The notes under the pieces are model-generated. The model worked only from the letters and a program-made list of their open reading frames with translations, searched no databases and was not told the DNA's origin. DNA of 64,000 nucleotides. It comes from Pseudomonas triclosanedens. GTDB taxonomy: Bacteria > Pseudomonadota > Gammaproteobacteria > Pseudomonadales > Pseudomonadaceae. Shown one piece after another: positions 51,149-62,224 of this stretch. The stretch spans positions 3,461,001 through 3,525,000 of the forward strand of contig NZ_CP113432.1 of NCBI RefSeq assembly GCF_026686735.1, in the 5' to 3' direction. Every line of letters begins with the position of its first letter. The stretch's first letter is position 1. The translations under genes were made by a program, and so were the position numbers.

Positions 51149-52557
51149 CACTCGTGCGCCAGAAAGTCCGGCCAGCGCAGCGCATGACCATGCTCGGGCA
51201 CCGTGACCTGCCAGCCGAGTTGCTGTTGCAAGAGTTCGGCGAAGGTCTGGGCGGCGGACAGTTCCCCATGCACCACGAAGGTTTGCGCCGGGGGGTGAAT
51301 AAAACCCCGAGCCCAATCCAGCAACGCCTTTTGGTCGGCATGCGCCGAGAGGCCATCCACGCTGTGGATTGCAGCACGTACTGGAATGTCCTCACCGAAG
51401 ATGCGCACGCGCTCGGCCCCCTCGATCAGGCGTCGGCCAAGCGTCCCCTGCGCCTGGAAACCGGGAAACAAGATGCTGCATTCCCGGCGCGGCAAGTTGT
51501 GGCGCAGGTGGTGCCGGATACGTCCCGCATCGCACATGCCGCTGGCAGAAATGATGATGGCCCCGGAGCGGATCCGGTTCAGCGCCATGGACTCCTCAGC
51601 GCTCGCTGTGAAACTCAGGTATGGGAGGTTCTCGCCGCGCGCGTGCCATCCTGCCAACCGTTTCGCCTGTTCGTCGAACAATTCGAGATGTTTTCGCGTG
51701 ATGCGCGTGGCCTGCGTGGCCATTGGCGAATCGACGAATACCTTCGGTTGCCGCAGCCGCCCCTCGCAGGTGAGTCGGTGCAGGTGATAAAGGATTTCCT
51801 GGGTTCGGCCGACCGCGAAGGCCGGCACGATGACATTGCCGCCGCGTTCGAACAATGTCTTTTCGACGATGCCGATCATTTCCTCTTCGGTCGCCGAGAA
51901 ATCCTTGTGCTGGCGGTTGCCGTAGGTGGACTCGATGACGAGGATGTCGGCGTCCTCGATGGTTGTCGGGTCGCGCAGTATCGGGCGCCCCGGCTGGCCG
52001 AGGTCGCCACTGAAAACGAGCTTTGTCGGGTCGCCATGTTCGGTGACCCAGACCTCGATGATGGCCGACCCAAGAATGTGCCCGGCATCGCGGAATCGGG
52101 CGCGCACCCCGACGCGGGGCGCGAACTCCCGGTCGTATTCGATGCCTCGCACCTGCTGCAAGCAGTCGCTGGCATCCTGCAGCGTATACAGCGGCGGCAG
52201 TGCGTCCTTTCCGCGGAGTCGCTGCGCATTGCGTTTTGCATCGCTCTCCTGGATGTGGGCACTGTCGGGCAGCATCACGCCCAGCAGATCAACCGTGGCG
52301 GGAGTGGCGTAGATGGCCCCCTTGAACCCGGCGCGCGTGAGTTTGGGCAATAGCCCACTATGGTCGATATGGGCATGGGTCAGGAGCACGAAATCAATCG
52401 ACGCCGGGTCGAACGGGAATGGCCCATGGTTGCGCGCCGCCGCCGTGCGGCCGCCCTGAACCATGCCGCAATCCACCAGGAAGCGTACGTTGAGCGCTTC
52501 CACCAAGAAACACGACCCGGTGACTTCGCGCGCAGCGCCCAGAAAATGCAGTTTCAT
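51148..52557 (-). CDS. MBL-fold/beta-CASP RNA hydrolase-like protein
   Basis: A 469-residue metallo-beta-lactamase protein with a beta-CASP domain, related to CPSF73/YSH1-type and archaeal RNases. Metal motifs: THAHIDHSGLLPKL, RDAGHILGSA, VFSGDLG and the C-terminal HSVDGLSAHADQ and FVVHGE. The beta-CASP part includes IVPAFAVGRTQEILYHL and SASGMCDAGRIRHHLRHNL. It probably cleaves RNA, although no substrate is known. It stands 7 bp after the DUF2892 gene. Confidence 0.9.
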   Translation of the reverse strand: MKLHFLGAAREVTGSCFLVEALNVRFLVDCGMVQGGRTAAARNHGPFPFDPASIDFVLLTHAHIDHSGLLPKLTRAGFKGAIYATPATVDLLGVMLPDSAHIQESDAKRNAQRLRGKDALPPLYTLQDASDCLQQVRGIEYDREFAPRVGVRARFRDAGHILGSAIIEVWVTEHGDPTKLVFSGDLGQPGRPILRDPTTIEDADILVIESTYGNRQHKDFSATEEEMIGIVEKTLFERGGNVIVPAFAVGRTQEILYHLHRLTCEGRLRQPKVFVDSPMATQATRITRKHLELFDEQAKRLAGWHARGENLPYLSFTASAEESMALNRIRSGAIIISASGMCDAGRIRHHLRHNLPRRECSILFPGFQAQGTLGRRLIEGAERVRIFGEDIPVRAAIHSVDGLSAHADQKALLDWARGFIHPPAQTFVVHGELSAAQTFAELLQQQLGWQVTVPEHGHALRWPDFLAHE

Positions 52558-52564
52558 GGGATGC

Positions 52565-52774
52565 TCACTCCGGTTTTTTCTTTTGTATCGGGCAAGTGCT
52601 CAGGCCAAGCAGACGGTAGCCCGGACAGCGGCCAGCCAGGCCGGTGATGAGCGGCATGAATCCAATGAGTCCCAGCCAACGCCAGGATGAATCCAGCCAC
52701 AGCGGGAGGCTGAGCAGAACCAGTCCGACGACGATGCGGACAATGCGGTCGAGACTTCCAACGTTGATTTGCAT
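52565..52774 (-). CDS. DUF2892 (YgaP transmembrane-like) protein
   Basis: A 69-residue membrane protein: MQINVGSLDRIVRIVVGLVLLSL starts the DUF2892 domain, with a second hydrophobic helix WLGLIGFMPLITGLAG and the conserved CPGYRLLGLSTCP, whose two cysteines are typical of the family. Such domains occur with rhodanese or thiol-redox proteins. AAGGAG precedes the start. It is 20 bp after the NodT gene in the exporter operon. Confidence 0.88.
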   Translation of the reverse strand: MQINVGSLDRIVRIVVGLVLLSLPLWLDSSWRWLGLIGFMPLITGLAGRCPGYRLLGLSTCPIQKKKPE

Positions 52775-52794
52775 GACGGTCTCCTTGTGTTGAG

Positions 52795-54333
52795 TCAACG
52801 GCTTGAAAACGCGACGGTGGCGGCAGCGCCCCGCTGCGGATGGGTTGCGGTCGATGCCGTCGTGGATACGTCCCAGCCGCCACCAAGGGCCTTGTACAGC
52901 GCCACCAGTTGCACGGCGGCGTTGGTATGCGCGCGTGCGGCTGCGGTTTCGGCCTCGTGCAGGCTGCGCTGGGCAGCCAGCAGTTCGACCAGCGCAATGT
53001 CGCCTGCCGCATAGCGCGCCTTGGCGTGGCCGTAGCTGGTGCGCGCGGCATCCAGTGCCATACCGCGGCGCTCAAGCGTGTCTAGCCCGCCGTGGTAGTC
53101 GCCCAGCGCGCGCTCGGCGTCGCCCAGCGCCGTCAGCACCGCCTGCTCATAGGCCAGCGCGGCCTGCCGCTCGGCCGCCTCGCGTGCCCGAATTTCGGCG
53201 CGCACACGGCCGCCGTCGAACAGGCGCCAGGAAATCAGCGGCAGGATGGAAAAACGCGAGCTGGATGCATCGAACCAATCGCCCGTGCTGAGCGCTTGGA
53301 ACCCGCCGCCGATACCGATGGAGAGTTTGGGGAACAGTTCGGCCGTGGCCACGCCGATGTCGGCGGAACTCGCTGCCAGGCGACGTTCCGCAGCCAGCAC
53401 GTCCGGGCGCCGGCGCAGCATCTCTGCGCGCTCGCCCACCGGCAGCGCCCACAGCGTGCTCGGCGTCAAGGGGCCATCCAGCAGTGCCAGCTCCCGCTCC
53501 GGCGGCGCGCCCAGCAGCACGCCCAGGCCGAGCACTGCGGCGCGCTGACGCACCTGGATATCCGGGATGAGCGCGTTGACTGCTGTCCATTGGGCGTACG
53601 CCGCCTCCACGTCGGCGGCCGACGCGTCGCCCAGCGCATGCCGCAGGCGCACCAATTCCAAGGTTTGCTGCAGCGTATCCAGTGTGGCCTGTTGTGCGTG
53701 CAACTCGTAGCGGGCGCCGACGGCGGTGAACCAGGTGCGCGCGACCTCGGCCACGATGCGCATGCGTACTCCCTGTGCATCGGCTTCGGTCGCCTGCAGG
53801 CGAGCGCTGGCGCCCTCCAGGGCGCGCCGCCTGGCCCCGAACAAGTCGGCCTCCCAGGCCGCGTCGAAGCCCGCGTCGTAGATGGTCTGCGTGGCGTCAA
53901 GACCGGGGATGGAGCCTACGGGCAGGGGTCCGTTCTCGCTTTGACGGCGCCGGTTGACGCTCGCGCCAGCGGCGGCGGTGGGCAATGCCTCGCCGGCCAC
54001 ACGATCGCGCAGGGCGCGTGCCTCATCGATGCGTGCCGCAGCCTGGCGCAGATCCAGGTTCTGTGCCAGCGCCGTGGCCATCAGGCGATCGAGGATGGGA
54101 TCGTCCAGTGCAGACCACCATTGGCTCAAGTCTGTGGACTGGGATTCGCTTGCCAACGGCAAGCTCCAGCCGCTGCCGACGTCGACCGGCGGCGGCTCGC
54201 GGTAGTCAGGGCCCACGCTTGCGCAGGCGGTCAGCAGCACGCAGGACAAGGCCAGCGCGAGCGGACGCGCGCGCCCAGGGGTCAGGCCGGTGATGGTTGC
54301 GCGAAGAAAGGGAGTGCAGGGCTTGGATTTCAT
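52795..54333 (-). CDS. NodT/OprM-type outer-membrane efflux lipoprotein
   Basis: A 512-residue TolC-like factor. A lipoprotein signal (LALALSCVLLTACASVGPDYREPP, lipidation on the cysteine) leads into two long repeated coiled-coil and beta-barrel halves (LDLRQAAARIDEARALRD, RLRHALGDASAADVEAA, RRPDVLAAERRLAASSADIGVATAELFPKLSI, VELLAAQRSLHEAETAAARAHTN). It would form the outer-membrane channel of the ABC exporter encoded upstream in the same operon. The start is set by the ATGA overlap with the permease gene. Confidence 0.93.
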   Translation of the reverse strand: MKSKPCTPFLRATITGLTPGRARPLALALSCVLLTACASVGPDYREPPPVDVGSGWSLPLASESQSTDLSQWWSALDDPILDRLMATALAQNLDLRQAAARIDEARALRDRVAGEALPTAAAGASVNRRRQSENGPLPVGSIPGLDATQTIYDAGFDAAWEADLFGARRRALEGASARLQATEADAQGVRMRIVAEVARTWFTAVGARYELHAQQATLDTLQQTLELVRLRHALGDASAADVEAAYAQWTAVNALIPDIQVRQRAAVLGLGVLLGAPPERELALLDGPLTPSTLWALPVGERAEMLRRRPDVLAAERRLAASSADIGVATAELFPKLSIGIGGGFQALSTGDWFDASSSRFSILPLISWRLFDGGRVRAEIRAREAAERQAALAYEQAVLTALGDAERALGDYHGGLDTLERRGMALDAARTSYGHAKARYAAGDIALVELLAAQRSLHEAETAAARAHTNAAVQLVALYKALGGGWDVSTTASTATHPQRGAAATVAFSSR

Positions 54334-55448
54334 TGCAGGCGTCCTCGGACGAATACGGTGGCCATCGTCAGCGTGGCTAGGGCGATGACCGCCAGCGGCC
54401 ACAGGCTGGCGAGAATGTCGCCGGGCGGCATGGCCTTGAGAAAGCTGCCTTCGACGATGATGAGGAAGTGGGTCAGCGGAATGGCCTGGGCCAGCCATTG
54501 CAGGACGACGGGCATGTTTTCAACCGGCGTGGCGAAACCGGACATCAGAACCGCCGGCACGCCGATGGCGAACGCCCCCAGGATGGCCTGCTGCTGCGTC
54601 ATGCTGACCGCGGAAATCATCAGACCGATGCCGACCACCGACAGGATGAACAGCACCAGACTAGCGAGCAGGAGCGCAAACGAGCCCGTAAACGGGATGC
54701 CGAACAGGAATACGCCCGCGCTGATCATGAACAGGCCCAGCGCGGTGCCAATTGCGAGTGCCGGCAGTGACTTGGAAATGATGATCTCGGGCGTCGAGGT
54801 GGGCGATACCAGCAACTGGTCGAAGGTGCCGAGTTCACGTTCGCGCGCGATCGACAGCGAGGTGATGAGCAGCGCGCTGAACAGCGCCAGGATGCCCGTG
54901 AGGCCGGGCACGATGAACCAGCGGTAGACCAGATTCGGGTTGAACCAGTGGCGCACGACCACGGGCGTTGGTGCCTGGGCGTCGGGAACGACCTCGGCGC
55001 CGACATCGGCGGCGATGGTGGACAGATAGGCCACGGTGATCTGCCCGGAGTTGCTGCGCCGGCCATCGACCAGTACCTGCGCGCGGCCACTTTCGCCGGC
55101 GGCGATGGAGCGCGAGAAATCCACGGGAATGGCGAGCGCGGCGATCACCTCGCCACGGTCGATCAGCTCGTGGAGCTGCTGCTGGCTGTCGACATGCCAC
55201 ACGCGGGTGATGAAGCGGGCGCTGTCCAGGCGCTGTACCAACTCGTGCGACCACCGCCCCGCATCCTGATCGTAGACGGCGATATCGACGTTGCGCACTT
55301 CCAGCGTCGCGGCAAAGGCGAACACCAGCAACTGCAGGATCGGCGGCACGAACACCACCATGCGGCTGCGCGGGTCACGCAGGACGCTGAGCACTTCCTT
55401 GATGAACTGGGCGCGCAGGCGGGTGAACGAGAATGCGGAAGTCAACAT
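54330..55448 (-). CDS. ABC-2 type transporter permease (YbhR-like)
   Basis: A 372-residue ABC-2 permease with one N-terminal helix (MVVFVPPILQLLVFAFAATL), a large periplasmic domain (about 45-175) and five C-terminal helices (LTGILALFSALLITSLSIARERELGTFDQLLVSPTSTPEIIISK and onward). The ERE(L)GT(F)(D)QLL(V)SP motif is the coupling segment. It pairs with the second permease, 4 bp upstream. The family exports drugs or hydrophobic compounds. Confidence 0.92.
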   Translation of the reverse strand: MLTSAFSFTRLRAQFIKEVLSVLRDPRSRMVVFVPPILQLLVFAFAATLEVRNVDIAVYDQDAGRWSHELVQRLDSARFITRVWHVDSQQQLHELIDRGEVIAALAIPVDFSRSIAAGESGRAQVLVDGRRSNSGQITVAYLSTIAADVGAEVVPDAQAPTPVVVRHWFNPNLVYRWFIVPGLTGILALFSALLITSLSIARERELGTFDQLLVSPTSTPEIIISKSLPALAIGTALGLFMISAGVFLFGIPFTGSFALLLASLVLFILSVVGIGLMISAVSMTQQQAILGAFAIGVPAVLMSGFATPVENMPVVLQWLAQAIPLTHFLIIVEGSFLKAMPPGDILASLWPLAVIALATLTMATVFVRGRLQ

Positions 55449-55452
55449 CGCG

Positions 55453-56618
55453 TCACTCCAGGTTCTTGCGCGTGGCGCGCTTGGCGATCACGAAGAACAG
55501 CACCCCGATCGCCGCCATGGCGGCGAGGTTGGGCAGGAACAGGGCCCAGATGTCGCCGGCCAGGAACACCGTCTTCAGCGAATCGACGAAGTAGCGCGCC
55601 GGAACCACCAAGGTGATGGCGCGGATCGGTGCCGGCATGGCGTCGATCTCGTACAGAAAGCCCGACAACATGAAGGCCGGCAGGAAGCCCGTGAACAGCG
55701 CGATCTGCGCGGCCAGGAACTGGTTACGTGCCAGCGACGAGATCAGCAGACCCTGACCCAGCGCCGGCACCATGAACACCGCCGACAAGAGCAACAGGGA
55801 CAGCAAGGAGCCGCGCATCGGGACGCCGAACACGAACACCGCCAGCGCCGCTGCGCCCAGCGTGGACAGCATGCCGAGCGCGAAGTACGGCAGCAGCTTG
55901 CCGACCAGGATTTCAGCCACCGAGGCCGGCGTGGACAGCACTGCCTCCATGGTGCCGCGCTCCCATTCACGCGCCACCACCAGTGCAGTCAGCATGGTGC
56001 CGATGATGGTCATGACGATGGCGATGGCGCCGGGAATCAGTGCGCGTCGGCTTTCCAGCTCGGGGTTGAACCAGTAGCGCGGCTCCAGCATGACGGACTG
56101 CGCTGGTGCTCCGACGTCCAGCCCGGCACGCCACGACTGGACCACGCCACGGGCGTAGTTCTCGACGTAGTTGGCGGTATTGGGGTAGGAGCCATCGGTG
56201 ACGATCTGCACCAGCGGCTCGCTGCCACGGAGGGCCAGGCGCTGCTCGAAATCCTGCGGGATCACCACGTAGCCGCGCAGGTCGCCTGAGACCAGTTGGT
56301 CGGCCACTTCGCGTCGGTCATGAGCGAAGTGCGTATCCAGGAAGCGGGTGCCCGAAAACGCTGCGGCCAGCGACTGTGCCGATGCGCCGGGCGACTCCAG
56401 GACCACGCCGACACGGACATCCTTCGCATCCAGCGACACCGCATAGGCGAACAGCAGCAGCAATACCACCGGCAGCACGAACGCGATCAGCAGCGTCGAG
56501 GGATCGCGCAGCGCCTGGTAGCTTTCCTTGGTGACCAGGGCGATGAGGCGTCGCAGGTCAAAGCGGCGCAAGTCGGCCTGCATCGAACCACCCGCGTCCT
56601 TGTGAGGTGCAGCGGCGC

Positions 56619-56622
<4 letters not shown>
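55453..56622 (-). CDS. ABC-2 type transporter permease (YbhS-like)
   Basis: A 389-residue paralogue of the following permease: an N-terminal helix (STLLIAFVLPVVLLLLFAYAVSL), a periplasmic domain and five further helices, with VVAREWERGTMEAVLSTPASVAEILVGKLLPYF as coupling motif. The start overlaps the ATPase stop by ATGA. With YbhR-like, the double ATPase and the HlyD protein it completes a YbhGFSR-type exporter. Confidence 0.92.
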
Positions 56623-58391
<1,769 letters not shown>

Positions 58392-58392
58392 C

Positions 58393-59433
58393 TTAACGTT
58401 CCCCCACGCGCGCGCTGAGGCCTGGTTTGGCATCGACCGCTATCGTCACCGGCATGCCCTGCCGCAAGGCACTGTCGCTGTCGGCTTCGTCGATGACGAT
58501 GCGCAGGCGGTACACCAGATCCGTGCGCAAATCCGTCGTTTCCACCGTCTTGGGGGTGAACTCGGCGCGTGGCGAGATGAAGCCGATCTGGCCGCGATAG
58601 ACCTTCTCTGATGAATCGCTTTTGACGCGTACCACAGTACCGGGCGCGATGCGTCCCAAGTCCGACTCGCCCACGTAGGCGCGCACGTAAACTGGCTTGT
58701 CCAGGCTCAGGCTGTAGACCGCGCTCTGGCTTGCAACCATGCTGCCGGGCTCGCGCACCCGTGCGATGACGGTTCCGCTACTGGGCGCCATCAACTCGGT
58801 GTCCGCCAAGGCTGTCGTGGCTTGCGCTGCGGCGGCCTGTGCGGCCGCAAGGCGAGCTTCTGCCGCGGCGATGTCTTCCTTGCGGAAACCTTCGGATGCT
58901 TGCGACAGGGCCGCCTTCGCTGCTTCGACGCCAGCGGCTGCCTGGTCTCGCGCCGTGCGGGCGGCATCGACCGTACGCTGGCTGCTGGCGCCCGATGCCA
59001 GCAGGCCACTCTGGCGTTTGAAATTGCGCTCGGTTTCGGTGGCGAGCGCCTGGGCCTGCCTGAGGGCCTCGCGCGCCTGGGTGATTTCCTGCGGTCGCAG
59101 ACCGCGGCGAAGCTTGGCCAGTTCCGCCTGCGCCACTTGCACCTGGGCCTGCGCTGCCGCAAGGGCTTCCCGATACGGCTGCGCGTCGAGCGTCGCCAGC
59201 CGCGCACCGGCACTGACGGCATCGCCCTCATCGAAAGCCATTTGCATCACGCGCCCGGGCTGACGGAAGGCCAGTTGCACCTCGCGGATGTCGACGTTGC
59301 CGTAGAGGCGCAATGCATCTTGTTGTCCATGGTCGCGCGACAGCCAGAACGCCAGTGCGCCGCCAAGAGCGAGCACGACAACGGCGATCACGACCCAACG
59401 GGTTTTTCTGGAAAGGAGGTTTGGAGTTTTCAT
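58393..59433 (-). CDS. HlyD family periplasmic adaptor (YbhG-like)
   Basis: A 346-residue membrane-fusion protein: an N-terminal anchor (RWVVIAVVVLALGGALAFWL), a biotinyl-like half (VDIREVQLAFRQPGRVMQMAFDEGDAVSAGARLATLD), a long alpha-helical hairpin (about 80-200, Ala/Gln-rich) and the returning barrel (ELMAPSSGTVIARVREPGSMV, KPVYVRAYVGESDLGRIAPGTVVRV). It links the ABC-2 permeases to the NodT channel. AAAGGAGG... in the leader (59413-59424) is part of the coding start region; the ATG at 59433 follows GGAAACCC. Confidence 0.92.
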   Translation of the reverse strand: MKTPNLLSRKTRWVVIAVVVLALGGALAFWLSRDHGQQDALRLYGNVDIREVQLAFRQPGRVMQMAFDEGDAVSAGARLATLDAQPYREALAAAQAQVQVAQAELAKLRRGLRPQEITQAREALRQAQALATETERNFKRQSGLLASGASSQRTVDAARTARDQAAAGVEAAKAALSQASEGFRKEDIAAAEARLAAAQAAAAQATTALADTELMAPSSGTVIARVREPGSMVASQSAVYSLSLDKPVYVRAYVGESDLGRIAPGTVVRVKSDSSEKVYRGQIGFISPRAEFTPKTVETTDLRTDLVYRLRIVIDEADSDSALRQGMPVTIAVDAKPGLSARVGER

Positions 59434-59460
59434 CGATGGGTTTCCGCTGGATAAAGGTGC

Positions 59461-59880
59461 TCAGTGCTCGCGTGCGACCGGCGCATTCGCCGCTGACCGG
59501 CGCCAGGCTATGGCCGCTATGCCAGCCCACACCAACGTGCGCAGCGTCATGGCGACCACCGTGCGCCGCTCCCAGGCGCCACCCAGAGCCACATGCACTC
59601 CGAAAGCTAGGAACACGAGCGCGGTCGCCACCGTGATGACAATCGCCAACCACGCGGCCCAGCGCCGGCGCATCCACAAGCCGACGCCGGCGACGATGTA
59701 GGCGAACCCGGCAAGAAAATTGAACCAGAGCACGAAAGGCACATAGTGGCCGGCGGCTTGGCGCGCGGCGCCGTCGACAAACAGGACTGCGCCGCCTTCC
59801 CTGATAGTCATCAGGCCAAAACCGATCGCAATCAAGGAGACCACGCGCATCCAGATCGCGCGTTCGCTGTGTGCCGTCAT
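59461..59880 (-). CDS. hypothetical four-helix membrane protein
   Basis: A 139-residue protein with four hydrophobic segments (VVSLIAIGFGLMTI, FVLWFNFLAGFAYIVAGVGLW, WAAWLAIVITVATALVFLAFGVHVAL, VVAMTLRTLVWAGIAAIAW). GGGAGC precedes MTAHSERAI. No family name is certain. It lies 27 bp before the HlyD gene and 67 bp after tetR in the same transcript. Confidence 0.75.
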   Translation of the reverse strand: MTAHSERAIWMRVVSLIAIGFGLMTIREGGAVLFVDGAARQAAGHYVPFVLWFNFLAGFAYIVAGVGLWMRRRWAAWLAIVITVATALVFLAFGVHVALGGAWERRTVVAMTLRTLVWAGIAAIAWRRSAANAPVAREH

Positions 59881-59947
59881 GTTCGTTGCTCCCGATTTGT
59901 GGAAGGGTTTGGAGGTCGCAGTCGCGCTTGCGGAGAAGACAGGTGTT

Positions 59948-60556
59948 TCATGTGTTGCTTTCGATGCCACGGCGATAGATGGCAAACACGGCTGGTGCGT
60001 CACGGCGGATGCGACAGACCTTGCCCGCCAACAGCGACTGCATGACCAGTCCCTGGATCGTGCCGATGAACAACACGGCGGCGGCATTCACATCCAGTCC
60101 CGCATCCAGTTCGCCCTGCGCCTTGCCGGCTTCGAGCAGGCGATGCAACCGCTCGCCGTAGTGCTGAATCAAGGTCTGCACCATTCGCTTGGGCAGGGTC
60201 TCTCCAGGTCGCTGCAATTCGCCGAAGAGCATCCTCGGCACACCCGGGTGCTCGGACACGAAGTCGATATGCGTCATGAAGACCGCCTCAAGGGCTGCGA
60301 CCGGAGACGTAGTGCCTTCTGCTGCCTTGTCCACCCGAGCCAGCAGGCGTTCCGTGACCCAGGACATCACCGCCTGCAGGATGGCGTCCTTGGTCGGGAA
60401 GTGACGAAACAGCGCCCCCTGGGTCAGCCCCATACGCTGTGCGATGGCTGTGGTCGTGATGTCGCTGGGGTTCTGCTCGGCGGCCAAGTCGACCACCGCC
60501 TCGACTGTGGCCGCGCGCCGCTCATCGGCCGGTAGATGCTTGGAGTGTCCACTCAT
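59948..60556 (-). CDS. TetR family transcriptional regulator
   Basis: A 202-residue TetR regulator: HTH ITTTAIAQRMGLTQGALFRHFPTKDAILQAVM at about residues 33-64, then a helical effector domain. It heads the minus-strand exporter operon and probably represses it, responding to an exported compound. The frame opens upstream to 60646, but MSGHSKHLPADERR and the operator-like dyad at 60577-60590 support this start. Confidence 0.9.
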   Translation of the reverse strand: MSGHSKHLPADERRAATVEAVVDLAAEQNPSDITTTAIAQRMGLTQGALFRHFPTKDAILQAVMSWVTERLLARVDKAAEGTTSPVAALEAVFMTHIDFVSEHPGVPRMLFGELQRPGETLPKRMVQTLIQHYGERLHRLLEAGKAQGELDAGLDVNAAAVLFIGTIQGLVMQSLLAGKVCRIRRDAPAVFAIYRRGIESNT

Positions 60557-60576
60557 TGCTTGCGCCTTCGAAAGTG

Positions 60577-60590
60577 AGTAATCTATTACT
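60577..60590. promoter_or_regulatory. candidate TetR operator
   Basis: AGTAAT-CT-ATTACT is a perfect 14-bp dyad 20 bp upstream of the tetR start, next to an AT-rich stretch that would hold the operon promoter. It is the likely autoregulatory site. Confidence 0.55.
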
Positions 60591-60768
60591 ATCTTAGCAC
60601 CATGCAAGCTTGCCGCAAGAGGGGAAGCGCGAAAAGGAGGCCGCAATGGACAACAGAACCGTGATCTCAGACGACGGGCAACGGTCGATTTCGGGCAGAC
60701 GCAAACGTCGCTCTCCGCGCCTCATTGGCGGAGGGGAGCCGGTTCATCACAAGTCCGGCGGGGTGTAA

Positions 60769-61713
60769 ATGGAGCTGCGCCATCTTCGGTGCTTCGTCGC
60801 CGTCGCCGAAGAACTCCACTTCGCGCGCGCCGCCGAGCGGCTGCACATCGAGCAGTCGCCGCTGTCGCGGGCCATCAAGGAACTGGAAGAAGAACTCGGC
60901 GTGATGCTGTTTGCCCGCACCACGCGCAGTACGCGGCTGACCCATGCCGGAACATTGTTCTTGGAACATGTGCGTCGTGTGTTTGCTGCCTTGGAGCAAG
61001 CGCGAGAGAGCGTGAAAGCAGCGGCAAACGGTTTTCACGGGCAGTTGCGCGTGGCCTTGTCGGACGGCATCACGCCGTCGCGCCTGCCGACCTTACTGGC
61101 GTTGTGTCGCCAGGAAGAACCCGAGGTCGAGATCCGCTTTTTCGAGGTGTCACTATCGCAGCAGATCAAAGGGCTGCATGATGATCTGTACGACGTGGGG
61201 TTTGCCCAATCCGACGAGGTGGGCGACGGCATAGTCACTTTGCCCGCTTGGAGCGATGCACTCATGGTGGCAGTGCCGGCCCGGCATCCACTGCTGGCCC
61301 ACAAGCGTATTCCCTTGGACGAGTTGCTGCGCTACCCGCTGGTCTTGTGCGATCCGCAAGTGTGTGAGGGCCACGCCAAGCACGTTGAACGAGTGCTGCG
61401 TCGTGCTGACATGGAACCGCTGATCGCAGAACGGGTTGCCACGTGCGATCTGATGATGGCACTGGTATCGGCCGGCTTCGCGCTTGGACTAGCGGGCGCT
61501 GCACACATTGCCGCCAGCCGTGAACCGGGCGTCGTAGCTCGGCCGCTGGCGTCGCGAGTGCCGCCACTGACGACCTACTTGCTCCGTCTCGACGGCGATC
61601 CGTCTGACGAACTGACACGTTTTATTGAGCGCGTGCAGACCATCGAGTCGCAGGAAACTCCTAGGGCCATACGAGGCCGAAACCCTGATCCCCCGGAGGA
61701 ATTGATGCCATGA
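60769..61713 (+). CDS. LysR family regulator of the ICE transfer region (TraR-like position)
   Basis: A 314-residue LysR protein: HTH MELRHLRCFVAVAEELHFARAAERLHIEQSPLSRAIKELEEELG, followed by a sensor domain (LRVALSDGITPSRLPTLLALC). A LysR gene directly before eexN and traG is a fixed feature of Tn4371-like elements, where it has been called traR. It overlaps eexN by ATGA. It probably adjusts conjugation-gene expression (inference from position). Confidence 0.9.
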   Translation: MELRHLRCFVAVAEELHFARAAERLHIEQSPLSRAIKELEEELGVMLFARTTRSTRLTHAGTLFLEHVRRVFAALEQARESVKAAANGFHGQLRVALSDGITPSRLPTLLALCRQEEPEVEIRFFEVSLSQQIKGLHDDLYDVGFAQSDEVGDGIVTLPAWSDALMVAVPARHPLLAHKRIPLDELLRYPLVLCDPQVCEGHAKHVERVLRRADMEPLIAERVATCDLMMALVSAGFALGLAGAAHIAASREPGVVARPLASRVPPLTTYLLRLDGDPSDELTRFIERVQTIESQETPRAIRGRNPDPPEELMP

Positions 61714-61988
61714 AGAAGGCCATCCCATTCTTGTTGGCGGCCATCCTGACCGCCTGCGGTCAGTCCGAGACGCCTCAGAAGGCCATCAGTTCAGAACCGG
61801 ACATCCCGACAGTGGAAGAACTGGCGGCCAACCCCGAACGGCTCAAAGAACTGCGCCAGCAATGCAAAACCGACCGCCCGAAGCTCGGCGACGTGCTGTG
61901 CAACCGGGTGGCCGAGGCCACGCGCAAGCGGTTCTACGGCGATGGCGAAACCCCTTACACGCCGCCGAAGGAATCGCCCAAGTTCTGA
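61710..61988 (+). CDS. eexN: EexN family entry-exclusion lipoprotein
   Basis: A 92-residue lipoprotein: MKKAIPFLLAAILTACGQS with the lipidated cysteine, then the EexN pattern PTVEELAANPERLKELRQQCKTDRPKLGDVLCNRVAEATRKRFYGDGE. EexN limits uptake of a second copy of the same element. The ATGA overlap with the LysR gene couples translation. A rho-independent terminator follows. Confidence 0.88.
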   Translation: MKKAIPFLLAAILTACGQSETPQKAISSEPDIPTVEELAANPERLKELRQQCKTDRPKLGDVLCNRVAEATRKRFYGDGETPYTPPKESPKF

Positions 61989-62030
61989 TTGTTGGCGGAT
62001 AGCCGCTTCGCCTTCATTTTTTTGTTCGAC

Positions 62031-62064
62031 ACGCCGCAATGCGCCTTCGCTTGCGGCGTTTTTC
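62031..62064 (+). terminator. rho-independent terminator after eexN
   Basis: ACGCCGCAA (62031-62039) pairs with TTGCGGCGT (62051-62059), followed by a T run. It separates the LysR-eexN transcript from traG. TTGTTCGACAC / TGGTTCGACAC repeats flank it. Confidence 0.85.
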
Positions 62065-62224
62065 TTTGGTTCGACACCGCGCGAACTCCGTCTTCTTGCT
62101 CGACCTTTCTGCTGAAAATGGTCTTTGACCGGCACTGACCCGTCACCGAACCTGACGCCTGCGGCACGTCCTTGTGCCGCTCTTTCCATGAGGAAAAAGC
62201 GCAGGAGAAATCGGAGGCCAGGTC

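Noticed and set aside
53092..54927. 611-codon plus-strand frame opposite the NodT and permease genes
   Set aside because: Antisense to two well-supported overlapping genes; no domain or start signal.
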